Positions 35,424 through 47,485 of a DNA stretch of 64,000 nucleotides are shown in pieces. The first letter of the stretch is position 1, and each line of letters opens with the position of its first letter. This DNA comes from Seiridium cupressi (lineage: Eukaryota > Ascomycota > Sordariomycetes > Amphisphaeriales > Sporocadaceae), in NCBI GenBank assembly GCA_036674765.1, contig JARVKI010000006.1, positions 248,001-312,000 of the forward strand, written 5' to 3'. Below the pieces are notes generated by a model. That model saw only the letters and a list, made by a program, of their open reading frames with translations, had not been told where the DNA came from and did not search any database. Both the position numbers and the translations under genes were made by a program.

Positions 35424-36529
35424 CAAGGCTGTAGGGCCGGGTATTGCAGGCTGCGGCTGCAGGGAGAGAAAGCCAGGAAATGGACACGCCCTGGCGGGAC
35501 CTTGAAACGAACCGACGACTCGTGCACAAAAGGGGTGCACTACGGGATGGTGGTACGGCTGAAGGGCGCTATGCTGTCATCAGGCAAAGCCTTAGAGCCC
35601 AATGTATTCAGACACGTGGTACGTAAGACAAAACAGATGATAGTGGCTGGCAGCGGAATGCTACTGTGATGGTGCTGTACATAGGCTGCGTGGGATAGCG
35701 CGCGTGGGATTCGGTGCTGTGAGTAATGGAAAGGTGGCCGAGTCGCAACCAAAACATCATGAGACCTAACCTACTTGGCTTCCATGGGTCTATCTAGTCA
35801 AACTACAACTAGTCTGCGGCGGCTGCAGCGCTCGAGTGACAGTCAGAACGCACGCTAGCCGGCCCTAGTGCGGGCGCCATGCTTGACGGGAGGCGCCAGC
35901 TTCGGACGAGACGGGCTGGCCTCTGGCCTATTTTCAGGACCCAGGTCCTGGGAACGCATCACGGCCGATCGATTAGATTCACGATAGATTAGATAAAAGC
36001 CAATCTTCTGCAGCTCGAGCATCCGGGACCCTGACCAGCCTGCACGCGCAAATGTTGCGCGAGCCCGTTTGAGTTCTGTCAAAGTGTACCATTGGATGCA
36101 CCGACTGCAGCCAGCCAGCGCTGCTGCAACCTCGCCAGGGAACACTTGCATATCCGCGAAGGACGTCGGACTAGGCCGTCTGACAGGATTTTGCACGAGA
36201 GACAGCCTCACATTTATGTTGCGCTGCATAAACCACGGCAAATTTGTCGCCGAAAGCGGGTCACGGGATCATTTCTGGGCCACCAAGGGATCCTCGGGCT
36301 CGCTCTGCGCGCTGAAGGGTTCTAGGTGGGCTGTGCTTGGGCACTGGTGGGGTCTGTCACCTGCCACCGCTATCGTCCGAGAGGGTGCTGCCGGCACTCG
36401 TTCGCGAAGAGCTACCACTTTGGACAAGTCTTTTTCTGCATACACACTCACCGGCACAAGTCTGGTGGGGCATATCGCAGACATTCCAAGGCGTTGGCGA
36501 GGATGCAGCAGGGGGCTGCTGACACCGAC
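35424..36529. other. Divergent promoter region, OPT / cyclo-ligase
   Basis: 1.1 kb between divergently transcribed genes, so both promoters lie here. It is fairly GC-rich with several open frames on both strands. One of these, 35855-36241 on the minus strand (128 codons from an ATG), is the only one that might be a gene: it has a basic Arg/Pro-rich C-terminus and no domain I know. Another at 36069-36533 (+) overlaps it, and at most one can be real. Confidence 0.4.
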
Positions 36530-37338
36530 ATGAACTCCTCAACGCTCAGCGCGGCCAAGAACCAGCTGCGCTCCGTGATGAAGCAGCGCTTAGCCAACAT
36601 ATCGCAGGACTCCATCGTCTCTCAAAGTCGGTAGTTGACCGATCGTCCCAATCACAAGTAAGGCTGACGTGCAGGGCTAATGCAAAGCTAGGTTCCCTCG
36701 TCTTCAACTCACTGTCACGATTTGAGCCCTATATCAATGCAAAGAGAGTTGCGGTCTACCTTTCCATGCCTAATGGCGAGATCCAGACAGACCCCATAGT
36801 CAGACATGCGCTCTCGGCAGGAAAGCAGGTTTTCGTCCCCTATCTTCACAAGTCCGGCCTGTCCAACGGTGAGGGGCCGGCCAGACTGATGGATATGGTG
36901 AGTTTGCGGGACATCGCTGACTACGAGTCTCTACGACGAGATAAATGGGGAATTCCAAGTGTTGATGCCGCTACGGTCAATGAAAGGCAGCGGAGCGTGG
37001 GCGAGCTCGAGGGGAAGAGTTCCCGGGATGCTCCATTGGATCTGATCCTCATGCCTGGGGTCGCGTTCGACACGGATCCAACAACCGGCACAGTTCGCAG
37101 ACTTGGTCACGGAAAGGGCTTCTATGACTACTTTCTTCACCGGTATGCACTTCGGGCGACTGAGAAGGAAAGGGCTTCCGATGGTCATCCGGCTGTACTC
37201 CTATATGCGCTAGGTTTGAGTGAACAATTCCTGTTGGCCTCTTCGGGAGAATCAGTCCCTGTCGGACCTCATGATCAGCCCATCGACGGTCTCTTTCTTG
37301 GGAACGGCGAGCTTAAGCAGTCATCGCATACAACATAG
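36530..37338 (+). CDS. FAU1: 5-formyltetrahydrofolate cyclo-ligase
   Basis: Exons 36530-36630 and 36675-37338 with a short 44-nt intron (GTAGTT..GCAG, branch CTGAC), 254 aa. The enzyme converts 5-formyl-THF to 5,10-methenyl-THF using ATP in one-carbon metabolism. Family features are an N-terminal KNQLRSVMKQRL segment, VAVYLSMPNGEIQTDPI near residues 70-90, DLILMPGVAFD, and the GHGKGFYDYFL nucleotide/phosphate loop. A second ATG at 36503 would add nine residues; I prefer the inner one because homologs usually begin just before this Lys/Arg helix. The C-terminus ends shortly after the expected core. It converges on the SmE gene with 127 bp between stops. Confidence 0.9.
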
Positions 37339-37465
37339 ACCATAGACCGATTATCCGTCCACCGCAACTTTTCCGATGCTTTTCCCGCGGTACCTCAATG
37401 TCCGTAAATACTCATGAATCCCATTTGATTGTCAGACCTTCCTGTGCATCGCACCATGTCGGTCT

Positions 37466-37866
37466 TCATACTGCCTCTTGGATGAGCGAGACGTTGTCGC
37501 CTTTGAGCAGAATTTGACCTTGCAGCAGTTAGCTATCGCCCTGTCGCCCGTGTCGTGGAGGATCTGGGTCATACCTAGCGCCCTCCTCTTCTCCTCTGGG
37601 TTTGTCTTGGTTATTTGCTTGACCTCCACCGCGTCGTCGATTACCAGGTTCATGAACTCATCGAAGCCCTAGTGAAGCTCTCATTAGTGACGATGTTCCA
37701 AGTGGCCTGGGGGTGGCAGACATACTCTGATCTTGCCCTCGATCCTTATGGCTAGCTGCTCGTACAACCAGATCTTGACGGTTGCATGGGACTGCAACAG
37801 CTTGAAGATGAAGTTGATTGGGGGCAGGAGCACCTTGCGCCCACCGCCGCCGCCTCGACCAGTCAT
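37466..37866 (-). CDS. SME1: Small nuclear ribonucleoprotein E (SmE)
   Basis: Three exons (37726-37866, 37575-37668, 37466-37518) and introns of 57 and 56 nt give 95 aa. It is one of the seven Sm proteins that form the ring around U1, U2, U4 and U5 snRNAs in the spliceosome. The Sm fold is plain: VLLPPINFIFKLLQ, then the Sm1 motif with WLYEQLAIRIEGKIRGFDEFMNL broken by the first intron at GKIR/GFDEF, and the Sm2 motif ending LLKGDNVSLI. The glycine-rich start (MTGRGGGGG) is slightly longer than in many fungi. Length and near-complete conservation make this call secure. Only a fragment of the last exon would be visible without splicing. Confidence 0.96.
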
Positions 37867-38542
37867 TCTAAATCAGGTTGCTCGGGAATCAGGGTAGGGG
37901 TTTCTATCGCGTCGTCGCAAATACGCTACGCTTGCCAATGCTTGCCACGAGGTCGTCACGTCGCTGGGGTTTGTAGCTGTCGTTTGGGGGGATCGGGGAG
38001 CAAGCAGCTTGATGGACGAGGCTGAAGGCAGGCACCAAAAAATAGGTAACTCGCATGCTGGATGTCGTGGCGCGGCTGTCAAGGCTCAAGGCCCCTGCTG
38101 TGTATGGGCTCGGACGGGAGCCCGATAAGGATAACAAGCCACAAAAGACCCCTCATCGGCCCCCCAAGAGCAAAGCAAGCCACGGCAGCAGCAACCTGCT
38201 GAACGCCCCCACATTCATTGCTGGGACAATGACGCTGGGCTATTTGTGACCAGACAATTTCGCGAGTCACTTGTTGATAATTCCCCCTCGATGGCCACTT
38301 ACATGTGAACCTTCGCCTGCAGCACACTCATTCTTTCAGAGACACACAGCTGTCTTTTTCCTTCCACAGTCAGTTTCTTCAACCTTCGTATTTTAGCATT
38401 CATATCGCACCCCTGTGCCTGAGCGCCGCCTACCACGGCCGACGCGCAGCCTGACCGAATTGCTGCCTCTTCCTCTGCGGATATCAGCTCAGTTTGTCCC
38501 AACGCCTCGTATCGCCCCTCTGACCGACGCAACCTGCACACC
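37867..38542. other. Divergent promoter region, SmE / karyopherin
   Basis: 676 bp between two divergently transcribed housekeeping genes. It should contain both promoters. Pyrimidine tracts near 38330-38380 precede the karyopherin start. No other feature is evident. Confidence 0.5.
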
Positions 38543-41500
38543 ATGGCTTCCAACGGCGCACAGGCGGCTTTCCCGCCGGAACAAGTGCTGGAGGCTATGC
38601 TGACGATGCGCAGCAACGATGCAGACCGGAAGAAGAAGGCGCATAAGTTCCTAGAGGAATTCCAGAAGTCGGTAGGTCAGAACGGACACGTTGAAGAAAG
38701 CTTATTCCATGTACTAATTCTGGCGTCTGGCAGTCGAGCGCCTGGACTACAACATTTTCAATACTGCAGTCGGATGCTGAGCCCGATGTCAAGCTGTTCG
38801 CAGCCACAACGCTCAAGGGCAAGGTAGACAAACCCCGACGCTTCAGAGAAGGCCCCATGCAGCAGTCGCATCTAACTGGCCCATAGATCACATACGACCT
38901 TACGACCCAAGTGCCCTCCCAACAACATGTCGCCGTTCGATCCCAACTGTTGGAGCTTCTCAAGGTCTACGCGCCCGGGCCGAGGCCCATCCGAGTCCAG
39001 CTTTGCGTGTGCCTTGGAATACTGGCAATTCAGATGAAGGAATGGAAAGACGTTCTCCCGCTGGTTGTATCCTCCCTGGGCAACCAAGCTGAGAGCCATG
39101 CCGCTATTTTGGACTTCCTGCGAATTCTGCCTGAAGAGGTGACTGAAGGTCGCAAAATCACCCTTAGTGTATGTGGAACGCGAAACACCGAGACGTCTTA
39201 TGCTTATCTACCCGCCGACGGCGCCCCGTGGTGGTACATCGAATCTTGGGTCACGGTCTAATTGGTTATGACAGGAAGAAGATTTAAATCTGAGGACTGC
39301 CGAGCTATTATCGGACAACGCGCCACAGGTCATACAGCTCCTGATCAACTACGCCCAGTCATCACGTAAGTCGTCCCAGGCTTTTTTTTTTTTTTTTTTT
39401 TTTTTTTTGTTTCCCACGGCATTAGGCAGAGACTCATTCATCATCTTTTTAGCATCAGCAGCGACAAACCCACAACTCTTACAATGTATAACGTCTTGGT
39501 TGCGGGAGGTGCCCGTTAATGATGTGGTCAACACTCCCCTACTGGATGTTGTCTTCAACGCTGTAGAGGGCGATCAGGCCTTTCAGGAGGCAGCTGAGTG
39601 TTTGTCCACTATGATCAGAGAAACCAGGGAAGTCGACGAGAACATTGAGACGATTCAAGTTCTACTTCCACGAGTGGTCGCACTGCAACCGAAGATTCAA
39701 AAAGTCGTTGAGGAGGAGGATGTAGAGGCCTACAAGTCGTTGACTCGTGTGCTTTCGGATGCCGGTACCGCGTGGGTGGTAGCCATTGCACGGGAAGCAA
39801 CCGCATTCAGGCCTTTAGTGGACGCCATCCTCGAATGCGCCTCGAGCGACAAGGAAAGGGACGTCATCGAGTATACATTCGACTTCTGGTACGAGCTGAA
39901 GCAGTTGATCGTTCTAGAGCGATTCATTCAGTCAAGGATGGAGTTTGTGGATGTCTACTCCAAGTTGGTAGACATTCTTCTCAATCACCTCCAATATCCA
40001 CAGTCCGAGGATGGTCGCGACCTCCACCCTCGGGATCTTTTCGACGGCGATCTCGTGGCGGAGGAGAAGTTTCGTGAGTTTAGACACGCCATGGGAGATA
40101 CCCTCAAAGACTCCTGCGAGGTCATGGGAGTTACCGAATGTCTCACCAAGGTGCTCGATGCCATTAAGGTCTGGACGCAGAAGTATGCCGGCCAAGCGAC
40201 GTCAACATCAGTGCCACACTGGCAAGAACTCGAAGCTCCGTTATTCTCTATGCGTGCGATGGGGCGTATGGTTGGTAAGGATGAGAACATCGTTCTACCC
40301 CAACTAATGCCGCTGCTGGTTCAGATTCCCGCTCACGAGAAGCTCCGGTTCGCGACCATCATGGTCATTGGAAGATACACAGAATGGACGGCAGCTCACC
40401 CGCAGTTCTTGGAAGACCAATTCAACTACATCGTCTCGTCTTTCCAAACCGACTCGAAGGAGGTCATTCGTGCTGCAGCAATGGCCATCAAGTTCTTCTG
40501 CACTGACTGCAAGCATTTGCTTAGCGCTCAAGTTGTGCAACTGCAACAGTTTTACGACAAGATCCTTGATAGCCTACCCGATACAAGCCAGGAGGAAATC
40601 ACCGAGGGCGTTGCCAATGTTGTCAGTGTTCAGCCAAAGGATGATATCTACAGGCTTCTGAAGCTATATTGCGACCCTCTCATGCAAAGACTGATGGCAA
40701 AGGCGAACAACGCGACCAACGAAGAGGGCAAGCTTGCTGTAGCAGATCACCTGCAGCTGATTTCCATCTTCGTCCAACAGGTCGTCTCCGTCCCTCCTGT
40801 GGATCCTGGTGAAGAGGACCCTGCAGTCAAGTACTGGAAGGAAGCATTCCCTATACTCGCCAGAATTCTGGAAGGCTTCATTGACTTTTCTCCAATCTGT
40901 GAGCGGGTTTGTCGGTGTTGGCGCTTCATGGTCATCAGCCACAGAGGGGCAATGACTCCTCTCTTGCCCGACATGGCCAACAAGCTTGCCGCAGGATTTG
41001 AGCAGTCGAGGCAGGGTTGCTTTCTCTGGGTCACCAGCGCCATTCTCCGCGAATTCTCAGACGATCGCGAGCATGTTGATCAAAGCATCACCGAATCCAT
41101 CTACGTCTTCTTTGAGGCGCAAGCAACAAACACCTTGCGCTTCATCAGTGACCTTACGCCCCAAGAGCTTCCTGATGTGGTAGAGGATTTCTTCCGCCTC
41201 CTTATTGATACCCTTTTGTACTACCCTCAGAAGCTCATCCCCTCCCATCTGTTCAAGCCCATCCTCGAGGCTGGGTTGTCGGTACTGGGACTGGAACAGC
41301 GCGACCCTTTGATTGCAACTCTCCACTATATCAGAGACCTGCTTTCGTGGGGCAGCGCAAACCCACCGTCGTCCTCGGAACACCTCGGCCCCGCCGCGGT
41401 AGAAGGACTGCGACAGATTGTGAGGCAACTACTGGCAGCCAAGGGCGACGTGTTGGTCCAACGAGTCCTGGCGGGTATGATGATTACGTTTCCTCGGGAC

Positions 41501-41794
41501 TGCTTTGCGGATGGCAGTGGCGCTTTGCTCACGCTGTTCGAAGTCATGCCCAGTGAGGCAACCGTTTGGGTTGAACAAACCATCAAGATGTTGCCGCCAG
41601 GAACCGTCACTCCTGTCGATGTTCAGCGACTCATGACCAAAATCAGAGAGAAGCTACAGACGAATGACAGTGGCGATGTCCGACAGATCCGCTCGATACT
41701 GCAAGACTTTACAAACACATACCGCCGAAGATATATTGCCCCGCGCGATGGCCTTGGGCAGCTAGAGACAGCCAGATTCCGATTCGCCGGCTAG
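38543..41794 (+). CDS. MTR10: Mtr10/transportin-SR-type karyopherin-beta
   Basis: Five exons (38543-38671, 38734-38823, 38887-39168, 39275-39365, 39453-41794) give 977 aa, close to the usual length. It is a nuclear import receptor built of HEAT repeats that in yeast carries mRNA-binding SR-like proteins and affects tRNA return to the nucleus. The N-terminus has the importin-N pattern: VLEAMLTMRSNDADRKKKA near 15-33, SSAWTTTFSILQ, FAATTLKGK, then VQLCVCLGILAIQM. The remainder is continuous helical repeat. All joins keep phase. The fourth intron (39366-39452) carries a 27-nt poly-T tract. The final residues are RFAG, with no targeting signal. The choice of MTR10 over importin-13 rests on overall similarity and length. 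Confidence 0.92.
39382..39408. repeat. 27-nt poly-T tract within an intron
   Basis: An uninterrupted run of 27 T between the 5' splice site at 39366 and the 3' splice site at 39452 of the karyopherin gene. It could act as an unusually long polypyrimidine tract or simply be a slippage-prone homopolymer; its exact length may also be a sequencing or assembly error. Confidence 0.9.
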
Positions 41795-43267
41795 TCGCTG
41801 CGCTGTGACCAATGGTCACTCTGGAAATTATGAGCACCGTTGAGCTGACTAGTTGTTCATCTGAAGAATCAATACCAAGTTGGCTATGGCGCGGATGAGT
41901 TGGCAGCGGCAAAGGGTTACCTGGCGGGAGGCGTCTTTCGAGACGATGGCGATGGCATGTGCTAAGGATCGAGGTGAATAAGCATGTATAGACTGACATG
42001 GCAGGGCAGGTAGGGCACGAGGATTCATCGGTGTAATGAATGGATGTTGCATACGGCCCAGACGATTGCTCAGGTGCCATTAAAAAGCGCGATACAGAGT
42101 CAGAATTTACCTACCTAGCCAAATCGTAGTTCTCAACAAGAAAAGAGAAGTACTAACTTTAGCAGCGCCTAATTGATTCCGCAGACGTTGACCTTGAGAT
42201 GGACATTATGCCGTATTTTGTTGTAGTGACGGTGTAGTGAATTAGATGTGTTTACCTCCCATCTGTAGGCCTGCTGTAGGACTAGTGTCCCGAACTTCGG
42301 GGCCCTGGTGTCAAGGAGAAGAAAATGAATATGAAGTAATCATTGTCTTGGAGTTTTATGAAATCATATAGACTGTGATGTTCTGACAGTGACAACCGCA
42401 TCCATTGATCGACTGCGCAGCCCCATCCACGACGTAATGGAGAAATGGAGAATCAGGTAAGGATCTTATTAGAGGTGCACTTAATACGGATGGTTCCCAT
42501 AGGAGGTGCGTTAAAGTTCCTTTTCATATTTCTCTTCGGCGGATGCTGTTCGACCTATATATAACGTTGGCTGGCTCCAAGGTGATATCCAAACATATAT
42601 GACTGCCTTCTTTTTTATCGAATCAACTTTTAATTATTTAACCTTTTCGACCTTGCCGGGTCACTGCTCGATTTCATACAACCTATCGTCTCTCTATGAT
42701 GTAATTTGCTCATGTTAGTGTCTGTCAGCAATGCAAAATTCTTACCCGTCATTTCTAAACCCGTAGGTTATTATCACTCCTTATTCGTCCTCATTGAATA
42801 TCAACAATCACGCCTTTCGCCTGACATGGGATCTCAATCATAGGATTCGGTGCCTTTGGAAAGACACACCAGAGGAGAGGGAGAAAGGGCGCCTGGTAAT
42901 TGATCTTGGCCAAGTGTCTATTTCATGATACTGCGCAACTCCAGGCGCTTCTGGTCCGTCAATGTATTTCCAAACTAGCATCCCGCAGTCGATCAATGAG
43001 AATCGTCAACTGGTGTTTCTAACTGCTCTATAGGAGACAACCCGAAACGAACGCGCAAGAATGGCGTAGGGTATAATTCCGACCAGAACATTTCCTTTGC
43101 ACCGAAGTCTAATCCAGGCTACCACGGACACCGCAATGCAGACAGTAACCGACAGCCACTCCCTACCGCGCCCACCAGTGGTCTGCCTCGGCCTCCGCCT
43201 TGGTGGCCGAAGCCTCGGGCAGTCCTGCTTCCTCAGGAGTATCGTGATCATGTGCCTGCCCATCTAC
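41795..43267. other. Spacer between convergent genes
   Basis: 1.47 kb between the 3' ends of the karyopherin and kinesin genes. It is moderately AT-rich in 42100-42800. No coding frame, repeat or RNA gene is recognised. The length is large for a tail-to-tail gap, so a species-specific or non-coding transcript would be possible, but nothing in the sequence shows one. Confidence 0.45.
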
Positions 43268-46179
43268 CTACGACTTGTTGAAGAACCAGCTGCTTCTCTT
43301 ACTAGAGCCGCTCTCATTCTGCAGATTGGCAATGGTCGGGACCTGCGCGGAAGCAGCATCACCTCCACCACGTAGGGGCTTGGCGATGCGGCTACCAAAG
43401 CTGAAACCACCGTTACCGGCAGGCGCATTAAGACCGCGAGTTGAGCCTGCTTTTGCGGCCTCGAGGCGCTCCTTGACGGCAGTGAGTTGCGATTCAAATC
43501 TGTTTCCATGGTTAGCTGTCTCAAGTCTCTACTCTTATGCGTGGGTGGGCATGCATACCTGTGATTTGCCGCTGTGAGCTTCTCTTGGCTGTCTTGGAGC
43601 AAGCTCTCCAAGCTCTGAATGCGCTCATTTCGGGCGATGAGCTTGCGCTCGGCAATGGCAACTTCCTTCTTGAGGGCCCCGTTCTGCTCGACCAACTGGC
43701 GTTGCACTTGAGTCAGCTGCTCGAGGTTACGCTCGAGGAAGGCCATCTTCTTTTGCTGAGCACGGTTGTTGGATGACCGCAGCACGTTGTTGTACTGCTC
43801 GCGAGTCTCGTCGAGGCTGATCTCGAGCTCGACGACCCGCTCGCATCTATTTTGCAAGTCGCGCATCAGGCTCTTCTTCATCACGTCGAACTCAGCAATC
43901 TGCTGCTGTACTGTCTTGCCATTAGCCAGACCAGGGGCGGCGACAGCACCGGACTTGAGACGATTTTGCAAGTCATCGATCAGAGTCTTCATGCGAGAAT
44001 TCTCAGCAGCCTTTTGGGCGATATCCGCCTTTAGCTCGTCGACAAGCTCGATTTGGGTCGTTTGCTTGTTGGCGTATGCCTCCTTGAGCCGAGCCTTGAT
44101 CTCTTCGGCGTCGGCGTCGCTCAGGTTCCGGGTCAGAAGCTCTTCGTAGTCTTGCTGCAGCGTCTCCAACCGGGTCTCAAGCTCGGCTCTCCGACGAGCA
44201 TCGGAATCTCCAGATGCGGTGCTGTAAAGCGATAGCTCAGCTTGCCTGATGATCCCTTGTGTTTCAACTAATCTGGCTTTTAGATCATGCAAGTCGTCCG
44301 GCGGGATGACATCGCCCGACGAGCTGTGCTCATAGAATGTCTCGACCTGCTGGATCGCTCTGGCGATAGCTTGCTCGTTCTCACTGAATACATCACCACC
44401 CAGATCGAAACCAGCCATCATCTGGGCCATCTTTTCAGCTTTCCTCTTCTCTTTCTCGTCCAGCACGGCACTTGTCTCCTTTGCGCTCATCTTCACGTCC
44501 AACAACTGCTGTTTGACCTCGTCTAATTCGGCAGTCAGTTCCGAGTTGGCCTCCTTCAGAGCATCCATGGTGATCTGAGCCTCCTTGCTCTCGAATGTGA
44601 GACGCTCGAGCTGCATCTTGGCCTCGTTCACCTCCGTAGTAAGCTTCTCATTCTCCTTTCCGAGTTTACTGTCGTGTTCCTTGATGAATGAGAGCTCTTC
44701 CTTGGATTCGGCGTAATTCTTCTCAGCGGCAGCAACGGCAGATTCTTTCTCGGCTAGCTGATCCTGCAGTTCGTTTTCTCTACGAAGGAATTCCTCTCTC
44801 TCGTCCTTATCCAGAGGTATTGAAGGAGTGCCAGAGCGCTCGGTCAGCGCAGGTGTTTCGGCACGGCTTTCCGGTATCAATCGAGATGGCGTTGAAGGCC
44901 GAGGGGCTTTGGCTTCGGGTTTGGCTGCAGCAACACCTTCAGTTCCCAAAGCAGGTGTCCATTTGTCCCTAGGCACGCTTTCACCCGCGCGCCAAAGTTG
45001 AAGTTCGCCATCTGCCGCCGATGCCCAGTTCTCGAAATTCGTGATGGAGAGTTGCGACTTCTTGAGCATAGCCTTGAGTTCCGCAGGGCTGAGTTCGGCA
45101 TTGACCTTGGCCTTGTTCTTGATAGATTTGGCTCGCATACCGAACCGCAGCGTGCTAAGCGTTTCGGCATCGTTGTAACTACTGGGCGAACAGTTGATGA
45201 TAAGTGTTGTCCTGCTGTTACCTCCCAGTGACTCTTGCAATATTCTCGTCAACTTGGAGTCTCGATACGGGATATGTGACGATTTGCCGTCGGTCAAGGC
45301 GTTGATGACCATACCCAGAGCACTCAAACTCTTGTTGATTTTCTTTGCTTCTTCCAAAGTTTGGCCGCTTGCGCCAGTCTTGCCGACCTTTTCACTGCCA
45401 GCCAAATCGACCAAGAAGAGTTGGCCGCTCTTGGCCGAACCCGTTTCGACATTCTTTTGTGTAATAGTGATGACAAAGATGGAATGCGAACGCGAAGATT
45501 CCTGGTTCATGTTGGTCGCTGCGACGGCTCGGGCGTTTCCACCCCTCGTCATGACCTCGAACACCTCTTGTACGCTGGAAACATATAATTCCAATAGTCC
45601 CTTGACGTAGACACCCCTGTTCTTCTCCTCGTGGACTGGTAGATTATCGTTTTGTGGCTGGAGCAAATCTCGGATGCGCTCCATATAGATTTCCATATAA
45701 CTGACTCGTACGGTGTACTCGATATTGGCCGGACTCGACATGATACTGCTGAAAATCTGCTCGACGATACGAGGTGTGACACCTTTCCCCATGTCGTCCT
45801 CTATACTTGTTCCCATCATGGTGTATGACTTTCCAGCACCTGTCTGGCCGTATGCGAAGACTGTGCCATTGTACCCGTTGAGGATATCGTCCACAGTGGA
45901 GCTGATCGAGTAATCGAAGATATCGGCTTGTTTGCATGACATGTCGAACACGCGGTCAAAGGTAAATGACCCTGCCGCCTCGGCGGACTGGTTTTCGGGC
46001 CACAGCATCAGCGATTATGCATGACAGGATGAGGGGTGGGATGCAATCAGGGTACGTACGTTAAGGCTACATGTATCGTCGCCATCGAAACTGACAATCG
46101 GCTGGCCGCCGGACGAGAGCTCGACCTTGTTCTGCGGTCGAAACCGGGCGACGACCTTGATGCTGTTTGCGCTCGACAT
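43268..46179 (-). CDS. Conventional kinesin (kinesin-1) heavy chain
   Basis: Three exons (46060-46179, 43559-45987, 43268-43499) and introns of 72 and 59 nt give 926 aa, practically the length of Neurospora kinesin-1. It moves vesicles and organelles toward microtubule plus ends in hyphae. The motor has P-loop GQTGAGKS, switch I NQESSRSHS and switch II LVDLAGSEKVGKTGA; a neck and long coiled coil follow. The tail contains the autoinhibitory GSRIAKPLRGG motif and the conserved SSWFFNKS end, both visible only after the last intron is removed; reading through it gives a false C-terminus. The first exon encodes only the initial 40 residues (ANSIKVVARFRPQN). No light-chain gene is in the window, as expected, since fungal kinesin-1 works without one. 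Confidence 0.97.
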
Positions 46180-47485
46180 GGTGACGGATGTCCGTGGCAG
46201 GCTAGGTTACGACAGGAAGAGGAAGAGCAATAGTGGAAGGTCAGAGGACGATCTCATATCACGCTTCGCATGAGACGAGACGTTAGGGATCGGCAAGAAT
46301 ATGGGGACCTAACTCAGCCGACAAACCGGCGAGAAGGTCATGAAGGATATTTGGTTGATGTGTCGCCGGGACTGTTGACTATGTGACCCGAGATGGAAGT
46401 CGCGTGTAGAGGCCCGGGTCTGGCACAGAGCAAACACAGCAGAAGCAGGGTTTCCAATGCCTTGCGTTTGGACGTCGCTCAGGGTCGGGCTGCGTCCACG
46501 GTGGCAGCTTGCTTTGGTTGTCGGCCTCGATAGGGGAAAAGTAAAGTTGCTACGGTAAGGCAGGGCCGCAAATGCAGGGCCCGAGGGCAGCGAATCAGGA
46601 GGCCAGGGGTTGTTTAGGTTGTTTAGGTTGCCCAGTGGTGGGTAGGGTGGGTTGGCATTGTGTCAGGCAGCTGGGATCGCGCTATGAGCACCTGGGGGGC
46701 TGCGAAATGGCGCGTCAGATTGCAATTTCGCTGTGTCAATGCCGCCCGCACGTGGTGACTCGGCACCTAGCAGCGCCTGCCTCTCCATCCAGGCACTGGA
46801 CAGGGAACATGGCACCAGCCAGCAGTTGAGCATCATTCGCAAACCATCAATTCCATAAAGCTCGCGCTTGCATACAATCAAGGCTGGAAGTTGGGGGCCA
46901 AGTCAGAGAACCTCATGGACAAGGTTTACTTCCTTCTTGCAATGCGCGAGGCTACATTGGGATCAATCACAATGCCCGTTTCCCGCTCATTCAAGTCTTA
47001 TACTTATACACTCGTTGTTCAATTGCACCCGTGATTATGGACGACAAAGACACCACAGAGAATGTCTGGCCTATCCGGGCTCGAGGCAGTACCATTCTTG
47101 TATGTTCTGGTGCGCTGAACTATGGAAATCAAAACGCCATCAGCTATGCGGAACCTGTGACAAGACAGTTGGTGGTGTAGCCTTCTTAACCACATGTCTG
47201 CAACTGCCCATAAGTACGCCTTGTGCAAGTTTAAAAGGAGTAACAAACCAAGACCCTGCCGATAACGCCCATGCCATAAGTTGTGACTGTGTAAAGTGTT
47301 TGATAAATCTGTGCCCTCGACAGAGCCGAGCCTAAGTGGTCCCGCAAGGACTCACATCCTGACGCACTCTAGCCTCGGTACTCGCCTGTCAACGCTTTCG
47401 TCTGCCTGTAACGATTTGCCCAGACGCACCTGATCGACGCAAGAGCAAGGGTAACCAGTTCGAAGACGGAACAAACGAACCAGCT
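46180..47485. other. Spacer, kinesin promoter side
   Basis: 1.3 kb. The half next to 46180 is GC-rich and should hold the kinesin promoter; the half near 47485 is the RAD6 3' flank. A short direct repeat (GGTTGTTTA, two copies, about 46608-46626) is present. No gene is recognised; the 155-codon frame at 46868-47335 is without domain. Confidence 0.45.

Noticed and set aside
34905..35669. 254-codon plus-strand frame opposite the OPT N-terminus
   Set aside because: Antisense to the disordered head of the transporter; composition is that of a shadow frame and no domain is present.
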